A program made the translations under genes and the position numbers. 27,877 nt of DNA, taken from the NCBI GenBank assembly GCA_002438405.1, contig DJOE01000018.1, positions 1 to 27,877 on the forward strand, given 5' to 3'. This document shows positions 13,722 to 21,385 of this stretch, one piece after another (position 1 is the first letter of the stretch; the number at the start of each line of letters is the position of its first letter). The DNA comes from Cyanobacteria bacterium UBA6446. Lineage in GTDB: Bacteria; Cyanobacteriota; Vampirovibrionia; Gastranaerophilales; Gastranaerophilaceae. Under the pieces are notes generated by a model. That model was not told the DNA's origin, searched no databases, and saw nothing but the letters and a program-made list of their open reading frames with translations.

Positions 13722-15242
13722 ATGTCAATTAGAATCCCAATAGCAAATACAAATAAAGTTATAGCCCGAAATATAGTAAAACAAGCAGCAAGTGACGGTT
13801 TTTTGCCCGTAATTGCTCTTGAAGCTTTTGTTGAAGCCGGAAGAACTTATCAAGCCTACCAAAGAGGTGGTTTTGACGAAGCCAGAGAAAGAATTACCGA
13901 AGAATTTTCAGGCGCTGTATTTTGGCTTGGTGGCGTAACGGCATTAAATTATTTATTTGAAAAACTTGGTCAAAAAATTCTTAAATTACCAAGCAAAACA
14001 GTTGATATTGCAAGTGATAATGTAAGAAAACCTCTTGATAATTACTTAAATTCAGAAACAACTAAAAATGGTAAGAAAATTCTTGAAAGTACAATGGCTA
14101 AGTTCAAATTTGCCAAAGTTATTTCAAGTGTCGTAATTGCAAACGCATTTATTGGTTTTGTATTACCTAAAATAAATCAAGCAATTACTCGTTCTTATCA
14201 CAAGAATAAACCTCAACAAACTGAAAATAAACCATTGAATAATCAACAAGTTTCAATGGATAACTTTATTAAGCAAAAAGACCAAAAAGATGATAAAAAA
14301 GATGTTTCTTTCGGTATGAATTTGCTATCAATAGCAAACAAATTTGAAAGCGACAGAAACTATAAACTCCTTTCAGTTGATGCAGGTACAGCTTCCGGTC
14401 GTGCATACTCTGCAAGAAACAATGATGAAAGAATTGAAATTCTATTCAGAGATTTAAGTTCAATTTACTTCTACATGTTCAATATGAACAACATGAACAA
14501 CTGGTTAAATAGAATTGAACAAAACGGAAATCCAACAAGACTTGACCCAGTTTCAGCAGAATTTGCATCTAAATATATGCAAAATTATATGGAAGACTCA
14601 AATGCTGAAAAAATTAACATTGATAAATTTGCTAAAGACATGTTAGGCAAAGATGTTGAACTTCCTCAAAACTTGAAAGATAAATTCACTGGTAAAGGAA
14701 CAAGAATTATTAATACAGAAGAATTCAAGGCTGAATTGAAAAATCTTGTATCTCCTGAAAAATTAGATGAATTCAAACAAATCGCAGATAAAATGTCAAA
14801 ACTTCAACCTAAAATCAAAGGAGTTTCAATCCTTACTGAGGGTCAAGCAAAAGATATTCTATCTGGTGGACATATTAATAATCCGGAATTTTTACAAGAA
14901 TTCTTCAAAAATACTTTCGGCAACAAATTTATGGAAAAATACTCATACGTTGCTCAAAGTGATTTAGATAATGTTAAAAAGCAACTTGTAGATTACGTAA
15001 AATCAATTGTTGAAACTGCAAGAAAAACTGATGCAAAAGAAGTTACATCTCAAATGATTTCAAAAGCTTCTAACAAAAACTTGAGAATGAATGCTCTTAA
15101 CTGGGGTGCAGGATTTATTACATCAGCATTGTTCTTATCTACATTTATTCCAAAACTTCAATATCAAATTACTAAATGGAGAACAGGTTCAAATTCATTC
15201 CCAGGAACAAAAGAATTTGAAAATAAAGAACAAGCAAAATAA
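13722..15242 (+). CDS. Large membrane-associated protein of unknown function
   Basis: A 506-residue protein not recognised. An N-terminal half-hydrophobic region includes AVFWLGGVTALNYLFEKLGQ (about 65-84) and KVISSVVIANAFIGFVLPKI (about 127-147). A Lys/Gln/Asp-rich linker follows (QQTENKPLNNQQ, KDQKDDKKDVSFGM, about 160-200). A long soluble, mostly helical domain then runs from ~205 to 460. A final hydrophobic stretch, GAGFITSALFLSTFIPKL, is near 470-488. The internal phrase FEEARER/GRTYQAYQRGGFDEA suggests helices, not an enzyme core. No SD is close to ATG. It stands between a divergent partner at 12715 and dnaG. A role in envelope or internal membrane organisation is a guess only. Confidence 0.6.
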   Translation: MSIRIPIANTNKVIARNIVKQAASDGFLPVIALEAFVEAGRTYQAYQRGGFDEARERITEEFSGAVFWLGGVTALNYLFEKLGQKILKLPSKTVDIASDNVRKPLDNYLNSETTKNGKKILESTMAKFKFAKVISSVVIANAFIGFVLPKINQAITRSYHKNKPQQTENKPLNNQQVSMDNFIKQKDQKDDKKDVSFGMNLLSIANKFESDRNYKLLSVDAGTASGRAYSARNNDERIEILFRDLSSIYFYMFNMNNMNNWLNRIEQNGNPTRLDPVSAEFASKYMQNYMEDSNAEKINIDKFAKDMLGKDVELPQNLKDKFTGKGTRIINTEEFKAELKNLVSPEKLDEFKQIADKMSKLQPKIKGVSILTEGQAKDILSGGHINNPEFLQEFFKNTFGNKFMEKYSYVAQSDLDNVKKQLVDYVKSIVETARKTDAKEVTSQMISKASNKNLRMNALNWGAGFITSALFLSTFIPKLQYQITKWRTGSNSFPGTKEFENKEQAK

Positions 15243-15309
15243 TTCTATCTTGTTTCATCTGAAAATATGAATTTCACCTCAAACATTTTCCTAAAAAGTT
15301 TGTTAATGC

Positions 15310-15315
15310 TACAAT
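15310..15315 (+). promoter_or_regulatory. -10 element of dnaG-rpoD, leaderless
   Basis: TACAAT, one base from consensus, ends 6 nt before the dnaG ATG. A matching -35 is not obvious at 16-18 bp. Confidence 0.4.
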
Positions 15316-15321
15316 TTTGGT

Positions 15322-17220
15322 ATGGCTGGAACGTGGGACGAATTAATACAACAGATTAAAGACCGATTGGATATTGTGGAAGTAGTATCTAAAGATGTTG
15401 TTCTAAAGAAAAAAGGAAACAACTACTGGGGATTATGCCCGTTTCACAAAGATAAAAACCCATCATTTTGCGTAACCCCACATTTAGGAATTTATAAATG
15501 TTTCAGTTGCGGGGAAGCCGGAGATGCTCTAAAGTTCATAATGAAAACTCAAAATAAAGAGTTTAAAGATGTAATTATTGAACTTGCAGACCAATTCGGA
15601 CTTGAAGTTCCACGTTCACACAAAAAAACAGACGGTTCATTAAAAGAAATAAAAGAACAAATGATGGCAGCAACAATGGTTGCAGCTGAATATTATCACG
15701 ATTTGCTACTTCGTGGGAAAAGTTCAAATTCCGATATCGCACTTGATTACTTAACAAAACGAGGAATTGGAACAGATATTATCAAAAAATTTCATATCGG
15801 AATTGCTCCAAAAGCCTACTCAACTTTGTATGATGAATTAAGAAAAGATTTTTCTAACGACATACTTGAAAAAGCCGGACTAATTTTAAAAAGTGAAAAA
15901 GGCGGATATATAGATAGATTTAGAAACAGAGTTATTATCCCAATTCAAAACGAAAATGGTGAATTTGTAGCATTTGGTGCAAGAACTCTGGAAACAGACC
16001 CAAATGTAAAAATTTCAAAGTACTTAAATTCATCAGATTCTTTGATTTATAACAAAAGTAAAATTCTTTATGGACTTTACACCGCAAAAGATGCAATCAA
16101 AGAAAACGACTCCGTAATTTTGATGGAGGGATATTTTGACGTAATTTCATCTCAAGCACACGGTATTGAAAACTGTGTTGCATCTTGCGGAACTTCCCTA
16201 ACTCCGGACCACGTAAAATTACTTTCAAGATACACAAAGTCAAGAAGAATTTACCTATCTTTTGATACAGATTCTGCCGGACAAAAAGCAACTGCAAGAG
16301 GCGCTGCAATTATCAAAGAAGTTTTTGCAGGATTAGGAAATATAAAACAATTTGATGAGAGCTATGTATCTTCAGATAATGACAAATATGCTTGCGAAAT
16401 CAGAGTAATTGCACCACCTGAGGGAAAAGACCCAGATGAATTTGTTCGTTCAGTTGGCGCTGATGCATACAAAATGTATATGGAAAATGCTCCGTTGTTT
16501 ATTGATTTTCAATTGGAAAGCATCTTAAAAAATAAAGATAAATTCTCCACACCACAAGAAAAAGCTCAACTTGTAAGTTCAATTATTCCGATACTTGTTG
16601 AAATTAAAAACAAAATCATAAGAGCGGAATACGTTGAAATGGTCGCTCAATCATTATCAATCAATAGCCAAGCCATAAATTCTGAAATTAGAAATTTTGA
16701 AAGAGCAAACATTCCACGAGTAGAAAGAATAGTAAAAAATGTAACAAAAAATAACACAGTACTCCAAAAAGCGCAAAAAAATTTATTGAGTGTTTTTTTA
16801 GTATCTGACAGCCCTTATACATTTACTCAAATAAATGAAATGATAGGCGACGTTACATTCGATGATGAAATATTAATAATTGTAAAATCTACAATTGACA
16901 AATTGACATGTACCGTAAATAATGTGAAAGAATTAATCGAACATTTATATACTGAATTTGTTGACAATCCGGACGCACAGGCGATTTTACCCGAATTATT
17001 GGCAACATCAGAAGCATATAAAGGTCTGTCGGAAGAAGATTTTCGAAGTGTGATAGAAGAAACAATAGGAAAAATTAATCGTTGCAGACAGGTTAAAGAA
17101 ATCGAAAACATTAAGAAAAAATACAAAGGGATTAACGATGATGATCCCGAAGCCCTAGAATTTCAAATAAAACTTAGAGATAAAATAAAGAAAAAAATAC
17201 AAAAATCGGAGAAAAATTAG
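15322..17220 (+). CDS. dnaG: DNA primase
   Basis: Synthesises RNA primers for replication. 632 residues. The N-terminal zinc-binding domain has the CX2H...CX2C pattern: CPFH near residue 38 and CFSCG near 60. The RNA polymerase core follows (FRNRVIIPIQNENGEFVAFG, about 198-217). The Toprim Glu is in LMEGYFDVISSQ near 270 and the acidic SFDTDSAGQKA near 315. The C-terminal ~190 residues form the helicase-binding region. No SD is seen; TACAAT ends exactly 6 nt before ATG, suggesting a leaderless message. The stop codon directly precedes the rpoD ATG, so the two form a dnaG-rpoD operon, as in many bacteria. Confidence 0.95.
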   Translation: MAGTWDELIQQIKDRLDIVEVVSKDVVLKKKGNNYWGLCPFHKDKNPSFCVTPHLGIYKCFSCGEAGDALKFIMKTQNKEFKDVIIELADQFGLEVPRSHKKTDGSLKEIKEQMMAATMVAAEYYHDLLLRGKSSNSDIALDYLTKRGIGTDIIKKFHIGIAPKAYSTLYDELRKDFSNDILEKAGLILKSEKGGYIDRFRNRVIIPIQNENGEFVAFGARTLETDPNVKISKYLNSSDSLIYNKSKILYGLYTAKDAIKENDSVILMEGYFDVISSQAHGIENCVASCGTSLTPDHVKLLSRYTKSRRIYLSFDTDSAGQKATARGAAIIKEVFAGLGNIKQFDESYVSSDNDKYACEIRVIAPPEGKDPDEFVRSVGADAYKMYMENAPLFIDFQLESILKNKDKFSTPQEKAQLVSSIIPILVEIKNKIIRAEYVEMVAQSLSINSQAINSEIRNFERANIPRVERIVKNVTKNNTVLQKAQKNLLSVFLVSDSPYTFTQINEMIGDVTFDDEILIIVKSTIDKLTCTVNNVKELIEHLYTEFVDNPDAQAILPELLATSEAYKGLSEEDFRSVIEETIGKINRCRQVKEIENIKKKYKGINDDDPEALEFQIKLRDKIKKKIQKSEKN

Positions 17221-18318
17221 ATGACAAAAAAAAGACAACCAGGCTCCTCAGTAGTTAGTGTAATGGAAGATGAATCACTAGACTTACAAGATATTAATGA
17301 GGATTCAGTTTTAAGTTCTGATCACGATTCAATTAATTATATGAATGTTGACATCTCAACCGATAATATTGAAGATATCGTTACTTCAAAAATGGGTGAC
17401 AAAATGGCACCGGAAGACATTTATATGATGCATTCATCAGATGAACCCGACCCAAGCGATTTGGAAGTTCCTAAAAATGTCGCAATTGACGATCCGGTAA
17501 GATTATACTTACGTGAGATTGGTAGAATTAAATTATTATCAGCTAATGAAGAAATTGAATTAGCAAGAAAAATTTTAGAAGGTGGTACTCCAGGAGCTAT
17601 CGCTAAAAGAAAACTAGTTCAAGCAAACCTTCGTTTAGTTGTAAGTATTGCTAAAAAATATGTTGGACGTGGAATGTTATTCCTTGACTTGATTCAAGAG
17701 GGTAATTTAGGTCTAATCAGAGCTGCAGAAAAATTTGACCATGAAAGAGGTTTCAAATTCTCCACTTATGCTACTTGGTGGATTAGACAAGCAATTACTC
17801 GTGCTATTGCAGATCAAGCAAGAACAATCAGAATTCCTGTTCACATGGTTGAAACAATTAACAAATTGAAAAAAGTGACAAGAAAATTAGCTCAAGATTT
17901 GTCAAGAAAACCAACCGAAGACGAACTTGCAGCAGAAATGAATGTTTCAATTTCAAAACTTCGTGAAATCATCAAAATTGCACAAGAACCTCTATCATTG
18001 GAAACTCCAATTGGTAAAGAAGAAGATTCTCGTTTAGGTGATTTTATTGAAGATAAAGAAGCTGATGCTCCGGTAAAAATGGTTGCTTCTGAATTGTTAA
18101 AAGAAGACTTGGCAGAAGTTTTGTGTACATTATCACCAAGAGAACGTGATGTATTGAGATTACGTTTTGGTATGGACGACGGTCGCCAAAGAACATTGGA
18201 AGAAGTTGGACAATTGTTCGGTGTAACTCGTGAACGTATCAGACAAATCGAAGCAAAAGCATTAAGAAAACTTCGTCACCCTAACCGTAAAAAACGTTTA
18301 GAAGAATATGTTGAGTAA
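17221..18318 (+). CDS. rpoD: Primary RNA polymerase sigma factor (sigma-70/SigA)
   Basis: Primary sigma factor. 365 residues, lacking the large insert of proteobacterial sigma-70. An acidic N-terminal ~85 residues are followed by region 1.2 (DPVRLYLREIGRIKLLS), region 2 (LRLVVSIAKKYVGRGMLFLD, then QEGNLGLIRAAEKFD and FSTYATWWIRQAITRAI), region 3 (IPVHMVETINKL) and region 4 (LSPRERDVLRLRFGMDDG, then FGVTRERIRQIEAKALRKLR). Both DNA-reading regions are intact, so -35 TTGACA and -10 TATAAT promoters are expected, which fits the promoter matches seen here. There is no gap after dnaG; translation is probably coupled. Confidence 0.96.
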   Translation: MTKKRQPGSSVVSVMEDESLDLQDINEDSVLSSDHDSINYMNVDISTDNIEDIVTSKMGDKMAPEDIYMMHSSDEPDPSDLEVPKNVAIDDPVRLYLREIGRIKLLSANEEIELARKILEGGTPGAIAKRKLVQANLRLVVSIAKKYVGRGMLFLDLIQEGNLGLIRAAEKFDHERGFKFSTYATWWIRQAITRAIADQARTIRIPVHMVETINKLKKVTRKLAQDLSRKPTEDELAAEMNVSISKLREIIKIAQEPLSLETPIGKEEDSRLGDFIEDKEADAPVKMVASELLKEDLAEVLCTLSPRERDVLRLRFGMDDGRQRTLEEVGQLFGVTRERIRQIEAKALRKLRHPNRKKRLEEYVE

Positions 18319-18340
18319 ATTTTTAGAAGGAACTAATCAT

Positions 18341-18378
18341 ATAAAGCACTACTTGAAACAGTAGTGCTTTATTGTTTT
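18341..18378 (+). terminator. Intrinsic terminator after rpoD
   Basis: A perfect 13-bp stem (ATAAAGCACTACT / AGTAGTGCTTTAT) with a 6-nt loop, followed by a T-rich stretch. Confidence 0.9.
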
Positions 18379-18381
18379 ATG

Positions 18382-18428
18382 CCCTTACGCACCATCGCCC
18401 ATTTATGGCTTAGGACTAGGGTGAGGGT
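18382..18428. repeat. CCCTCACC palindromic element, copy 5 (diverged)
   Basis: Contains CATCGCCCATTTATGG and ends GGGTGAGGG. It marks the edge of the pilin-repeat island, immediately after the rpoD terminator. Confidence 0.6.
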
Positions 18429-18429
18429 T

Positions 18430-18822
18430 TATTTATCATGTCATTACGAACGGGTATAAAATCATTTGATATTGAAATTAAAAACAGTAGCTAGTGTCGT
18501 AATCCATAACAAAGGAATAATTACAAATGTAGGTTGGCATCTATGCCAATACGATAAATTTTACGTATCGGATTAGTAAATCCGAACTACATAATTATTC
18601 TGTCATTCTGAGCGAATGCGAAGAATCTCATAAAATAGAAAAAATTATGAGATATTCGGCAATTCGCACTCGAATTAAACGGCTCTGGCTCCGCCTTTCA
18701 GCCTCTGCTCGTGCGACCTCAGTATGACGTATTACAAAATACCAGAAGCGGGGATAAAATCCCCACTTCCCCGTAAATCACTTATCGACCTATCCACCTA
18801 TAGAGCTATAGACTTTGAAAAA
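18430..18822. repeat. Pilin 3'-flanking repeat block, copy A
   Basis: About 390 bp with no ORF, shared with 26511-26760 downstream of the second large pilin. Shared pieces in order: GTCATTACGAACGGGTATAAA, AACAGTAG(C/T)TAGTGTCGTAATCC, GTCATTCTGAGCGAATGCGAAGAATCTCAT in two parts, CTCAGTATGACGTA, and the GAAGCGGGG hairpin. This copy has two insertions the other lacks: about 85 bp (roughly 18511-18600), itself bounded by TGTAGGTTGG and CCGAACTACA, and about 60 bp around 18660-18715. Confidence 0.8.
18745..18769 (-). terminator. Hairpin terminator of the large pilin, copy A
   Basis: On the minus strand, GAAGTGGGG and CCCCGCTTC form a 9-bp stem (one wobble) with a 7-nt loop about 55 nt after the pilin stop codon. 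It is conserved after the second large pilin. Confidence 0.6.
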
Positions 18823-18823
18823 T

Positions 18824-20233
18824 CTAATCACCTACGCACAAAACTTTTGCATCACTATAATTTTTACTTTCATCATATGATCCATTAGTACTAATTGAAT
18901 ATGCATAACGACCATGACCATCTAAAGACCAATAATGTATTGATGGAGATAATAGATATTTCCAATTCTTCAACTTTGAAAAAGCAGGTAAACTCATACC
19001 TACTTCATCGCATGCTTTCTTTGCGCCTGCCCAATAGTTATTTGGACTCGCATATTTAGAATCATATTTTTTATTCTCTTCTTTTGTAGTATCCAATGGT
19101 GAATATGATGGTAACTGGTAAACACAGCCAATACCTTTTATTTCATTACCAGCACAACCTTTACTGAATCTTGCAACATTGAAACTTCTTATATCATATT
19201 GTTTACCGTTTCGTGGTTCACTATTTGGTCCTCTAAAACCATTTACGTCCATTACAAAATCTATTGAACTTGTTACACTTGTTGTGTATGCAAACTTTTT
19301 AGTTCTTCCAAAGCCTATCGGTAAATCTGCAAAACTTGGTGTTACTGTATCTCCATCACCGATTATCCCTGCATTTGGATTGTAAGTCATAATTAGTGTT
19401 GCTCCATCAGCTAGGATAATACCTACGTTGTCACTTTTGTTATCTTTTAAGTTTAAATTTTTACCAGTTTTGGCTTTTGATACGTCATAAGTTTCACCAT
19501 CTGTTGTGGTTACTGTTTTTGTAGGCCAACAATCTGCAATGTGTGCTGCATCACATCTGGTACTTATTTTTATATATTTTGAGAATTCATCTACAAATTC
19601 ATCTGTGCTATTATATGTTCTTTCTAGTCCTCCATCTGCTCTCATTAAGTCCATGGATTTTGTAATTTTTTGAGCTAAATTGGCTTGAGCTTCTGAATTA
19701 CTTCGTTCTGCTATGTTTTTTAGTAATGTTGGCATTGTTAGTACTGCTACTACTCCAATTACTCCAAGGGTGATTAGAACTTCTGCGAGTGTGAATGCAA
19801 CTTTCTTATTAATAGGCACTAAGTTCTTTTCGTCTTTAGCCCTCTCTCTTTGTGAGAGGGCAGAATTTGTTCGTGAACTAGAGTGAACGTTACAAATTCG
19901 GGTGAGGGTTTCTTCTGTGTTCAAGATTACGACGTCACTCTGTTTCAATCCATTCATTACTTGTTCATTATCTTTCCTCACAATGACATGTAAAAATGAC
20001 ATGTCATTGTGAGGAACATTTACTCCCAAGTGTGAAACTTTCTCCACAAAGTGACGTAACAATCCACTACACTGGGACATTTTATGACATTCATTGTTAT
20101 AACCGTGTAAAGTGTTAGAATTTGATTTTTTATCAAATATACGGTTTATTAATCTACTGTAAAGACTTGCTACGAGGCTATTATAGGCTACCCCCCCCCC
20201 CAAAAAAGCCGCTCTATGATTGCGTTTTGACAT
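18824..20233 (-). CDS. Large prepilin-like protein with lectin-like C-terminus and poly-G tract at its start (copy A)
   Basis: The cleavage motif A|FTLAEVLITLGVIG is at residue 147, then a 323-residue mature part with DVNGFRGPN and five or more Cys. The last ~110 residues (WAGAKKACDEVGMSLPAFSKL, then HYWSL...SDAKVLCVGD) resemble the DUF1566/Lcl-type C-type lectin fold, suggesting a surface adhesin. The first 146 residues come largely from repeats: HRAAFLGGG with an 11-G tract, the LLRHFV..VPHNDM block, and a CCCTCACC element split by another palindrome. AAAGGA lies 7 nt before the ATG at 20233. A GTG at 19819 would give an ordinary leader (MPINKKVA|F) but has no good SD. With 10 or 12 G the long frame would stop within a few codons. 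It is about 93% identical to the pilin at 26767 over the first 230 mature residues. Confidence 0.75.
   Translation of the reverse strand: MSKRNHRAAFLGGGVAYNSLVASLYSRLINRIFDKKSNSNTLHGYNNECHKMSQCSGLLRHFVEKVSHLGVNVPHNDMSFLHVIVRKDNEQVMNGLKQSDVVILNTEETLTRICNVHSSSRTNSALSQRERAKDEKNLVPINKKVAFTLAEVLITLGVIGVVAVLTMPTLLKNIAERSNSEAQANLAQKITKSMDLMRADGGLERTYNSTDEFVDEFSKYIKISTRCDAAHIADCWPTKTVTTTDGETYDVSKAKTGKNLNLKDNKSDNVGIILADGATLIMTYNPNAGIIGDGDTVTPSFADLPIGFGRTKKFAYTTSVTSSIDFVMDVNGFRGPNSEPRNGKQYDIRSFNVARFSKGCAGNEIKGIGCVYQLPSYSPLDTTKEENKKYDSKYASPNNYWAGAKKACDEVGMSLPAFSKLKNWKYLLSPSIHYWSLDGHGRYAYSISTNGSYDESKNYSDAKVLCVGD
19840..19908. repeat. CCCTCACC palindromic element, copy 6, split by a nested palindrome
   Basis: CCCTCTC / GAGAGGG and GGGTGAGGG belong to the usual element, but 19863-19899 is foreign, bounded by GAATTTGT and ACAAATTC in inverted orientation. 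The whole thing is read in frame in the pilin leader (RICNVHSSSRTNSALSQRER). Confidence 0.7.
19930..20090 (-). repeat. LLRHFV/VPHNDM repeat block, copy 2
   Basis: Counterpart of 4711-4888. It contains a perfect 15-bp inverted repeat, CCTCACAATGACATG at 19976 and CATGTCATTGTGAGG ending at 20014, with a 9-nt loop. Translated in frame inside the pilin leader. Confidence 0.8.
20191..20201. repeat. Poly-C/poly-G homopolymer, 11 bp (frame open)
   Basis: Read as G on the minus strand at codons 11-15 of the large pilin ORF. The frame is open at 11 G and would stop soon after the tract at 10 or 12 G. Confidence 0.9.
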
Positions 20234-20458
20234 TTTTTATTCCTTTCTTTTTTTTGCTATGCTTAACTCGTGTGTGACTTTTGTGTTTTTTGTTTGAGAT
20301 TAGGTTATTACCCTCTCTTACTCAGCCCTACGGCACGCAGTATCACACGGCTCATTCTTCACCGGTTCTACTAGTGTCCCTAATCAGGGAGAGAACACCT
20401 AGTCACTTTTTTATTATAACATTTTTTTCATGGCTTTTCAATATTTGTTTATATTCAA
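20234..20458 (-). promoter_or_regulatory. Upstream region of large pilin A, conserved with 115-283
   Basis: The two stretches share AAAGGA 7 nt before ATG, CACACACGAGTTAAG(C/T)ATAG, the segment around CCTAATCTCAAAC, and the distal palindromic element. On the minus strand TATAGT (left copy) or CATAGC (this copy) is the best -10 candidate; no good -35 is seen, so an activator may be needed. This copy has about 60 extra bp, rich in short repeats, near 20325-20390. Confidence 0.5.
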
Positions 20459-20498
20459 CCCTCACCCCTACCCTCTCCCTTAGCCAAAGGCGAGGGAG
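20459..20498. repeat. CCCTCACC palindromic element, copy 7
   Basis: Full-length copy, intergenic. It is followed by TTAAGGAGATTC and a short stretch also found after copy 4 (4929-4960). Confidence 0.8.
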
Positions 20499-20647
20499 GA
20501 AATGTTAAGGAGATTCCGAAATAAATTAGAATGACAATTAATAATAGTAAAAATGACAAAAAGAGTAATAAAAACGTAAAGAACTTATTCCCTTATTGCC
20601 ATTTTCCTTATCCCCTCAATCAAAACTTCACCATTATTGGTAGCAAA

Positions 20648-20699
20648 GCTACGTGCGTAGCACCTTAGTGCCTTATTGCCTTGAAACTACATACGTAGT
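20648..20699. repeat. Pair of short palindromes in the gap before ispF
   Basis: GCTACGTGCGTAGC (20648-20661) and ACTACATACGTAGT (20686-20699) are two diverged versions of one palindrome, in a stretch with repeated TAG(C/T)ACCTT and GCCTTATTGCC-like phrases. No gene is seen from 20499 to 20700. Confidence 0.5.
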
Positions 20700-20702
20700 A
20701 CC

Positions 20703-20732
20703 TTGACGGATTTTGACTTCGTATGGTATAAT
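20703..20732 (+). promoter_or_regulatory. Strong promoter with no ORF downstream
   Basis: TTGACG and a perfect TATAAT, 18 bp apart, with TG one base before the -10. It is among the best sigma-70-type promoters in the window, yet no ORF follows on this strand before the 3' end of ispF (opposite strand). Confidence 0.6.
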
Positions 20733-20739
20733 AGGTTTA

Positions 20740-20845
20740 TCAGTTAAGGTTCAAGCCCGAGAACAATAAAAGTTCTTAAAGAATTCTCTTCTTTTGATGG
20801 TAAAGCTGTTTGCCGGTGAGTCGTGGTTCTTTTGTACATGTTTGA
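20740..20845 (+). ncRNA. Candidate small RNA
   Basis: Downstream of the strong promoter come three consecutive short hairpins: GAGAAC / GTTCTT (20759-20777), AAAGAA / TTCTTT (20778-20794) and GGTAAA / TTTGCC (20799-20814). No ORF and no clear terminator is seen, so the 3' end is arbitrary. It is not a tRNA, and it lacks the conserved GGAAG..GCAG loop of SRP RNA. If it extended past 20851 it would be antisense to ispF. Confidence 0.35.
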
Positions 20846-20850
20846 TTGAA

Positions 20851-21324
20851 TTATTTTTCAAGCAAAACTACTGCATTTGATTCAATAGCGAGTTTTTGAC
20901 CTACGGCATCTAATTTTTCTTTTGTTTTTGCTTTGATAGATATATCTTCAGGATTAATATCTAGAATTTTGCACAAAACTTCTTTCATTTTAGGGATATA
21001 TGGCATCATTTTTGGAGCTTGTGCAATTATGTTACTATCAATATTTACAATGTGATAACCATGTTTTTTAATCAAATCATACACGTTATTTAACAAAATT
21101 GTACTATCTATATCCTTATATTTTGGGTCTGTATCAGGAAAAAGTGTTCCGATATCATCAAGAGCCAATGCGCCTAACATAGCATCAATAATTGCATGAA
21201 TCAGAACATCTGCATCTGAATGACCTAAAAGACCTTTTTCATGGGTAATTTTAATTCCACCAAGAATTAAATCTCTGCCCTCAATTAGTTTATGAATATC
21301 GTAACCAATCCCTATTCTAAACAT
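20851..21324 (-). CDS. ispF: 2-C-methyl-D-erythritol 2,4-cyclodiphosphate synthase
   Basis: MEP-pathway enzyme cyclising CDP-ME 2-phosphate to MEcPP with release of CMP. 157 residues, the usual size. Zinc ligands are visible in GYDIHKL (Asp8, His10) and His near 42 in LLGHSDADVLIHAI. DIGTLFPDTDP and the C-terminal SIKAKTKEKLDAVGQ substrate loop are typical. The ATG at 21324 is chosen because AAAGGG lies 9 nt upstream and it matches the family's N-terminus; an ORF extension of 26 codons is not needed. ispD lies 400 bp away on the same strand, separated by a gene on the opposite strand, so they are clustered but not one operon. Confidence 0.95.
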   Translation of the reverse strand: MFRIGIGYDIHKLIEGRDLILGGIKITHEKGLLGHSDADVLIHAIIDAMLGALALDDIGTLFPDTDPKYKDIDSTILLNNVYDLIKKHGYHIVNIDSNIIAQAPKMMPYIPKMKEVLCKILDINPEDISIKAKTKEKLDAVGQKLAIESNAVVLLEK

Positions 21325-21373
21325 TTTTAAAACCCTTTCTATCTTTATTATAGCATACTTTGAGGTAATATGG

Positions 21374-21379
21374 TATAAT
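21374..21379 (+). promoter_or_regulatory. -10 element of the zinc-ribbon protein gene, leaderless
   Basis: Perfect TATAAT with TG one base upstream (extended -10), ending 6 nt before the ATG at 21386. Confidence 0.55.
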
Positions 21380-21385
21380 ATAGGT

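Noticed and set aside
16097..17126. Minus-strand ORFs within dnaG
   Set aside because: Shadow frames of a clearly conserved gene, with no start signals and no recognisable product.
18382..20500. Insertion sequence or CRISPR array as the source of the repeats
   Set aside because: No transposase ORF, no terminal repeats with a coding core, and repeats are neither evenly spaced nor separated by unique spacers of constant size.
20281..20508. 75-codon ORF containing a TLTPTLSLSQRRGR-type phrase
   Set aside because: The phrase is the translation of the palindromic element; the rest is the pilin upstream region. No start signal.
20747..20765. tRNA-like GGTTCAAGCCC (T-arm) sequence
   Set aside because: No acceptor stem, anticodon arm or D-arm can be built around it.
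20795..20825. Similarity of GCTGTTTGCCGGT to SRP RNA
   Set aside because: The diagnostic GGAAGG..GCAG apical loop is absent; the match is limited to a few bases.
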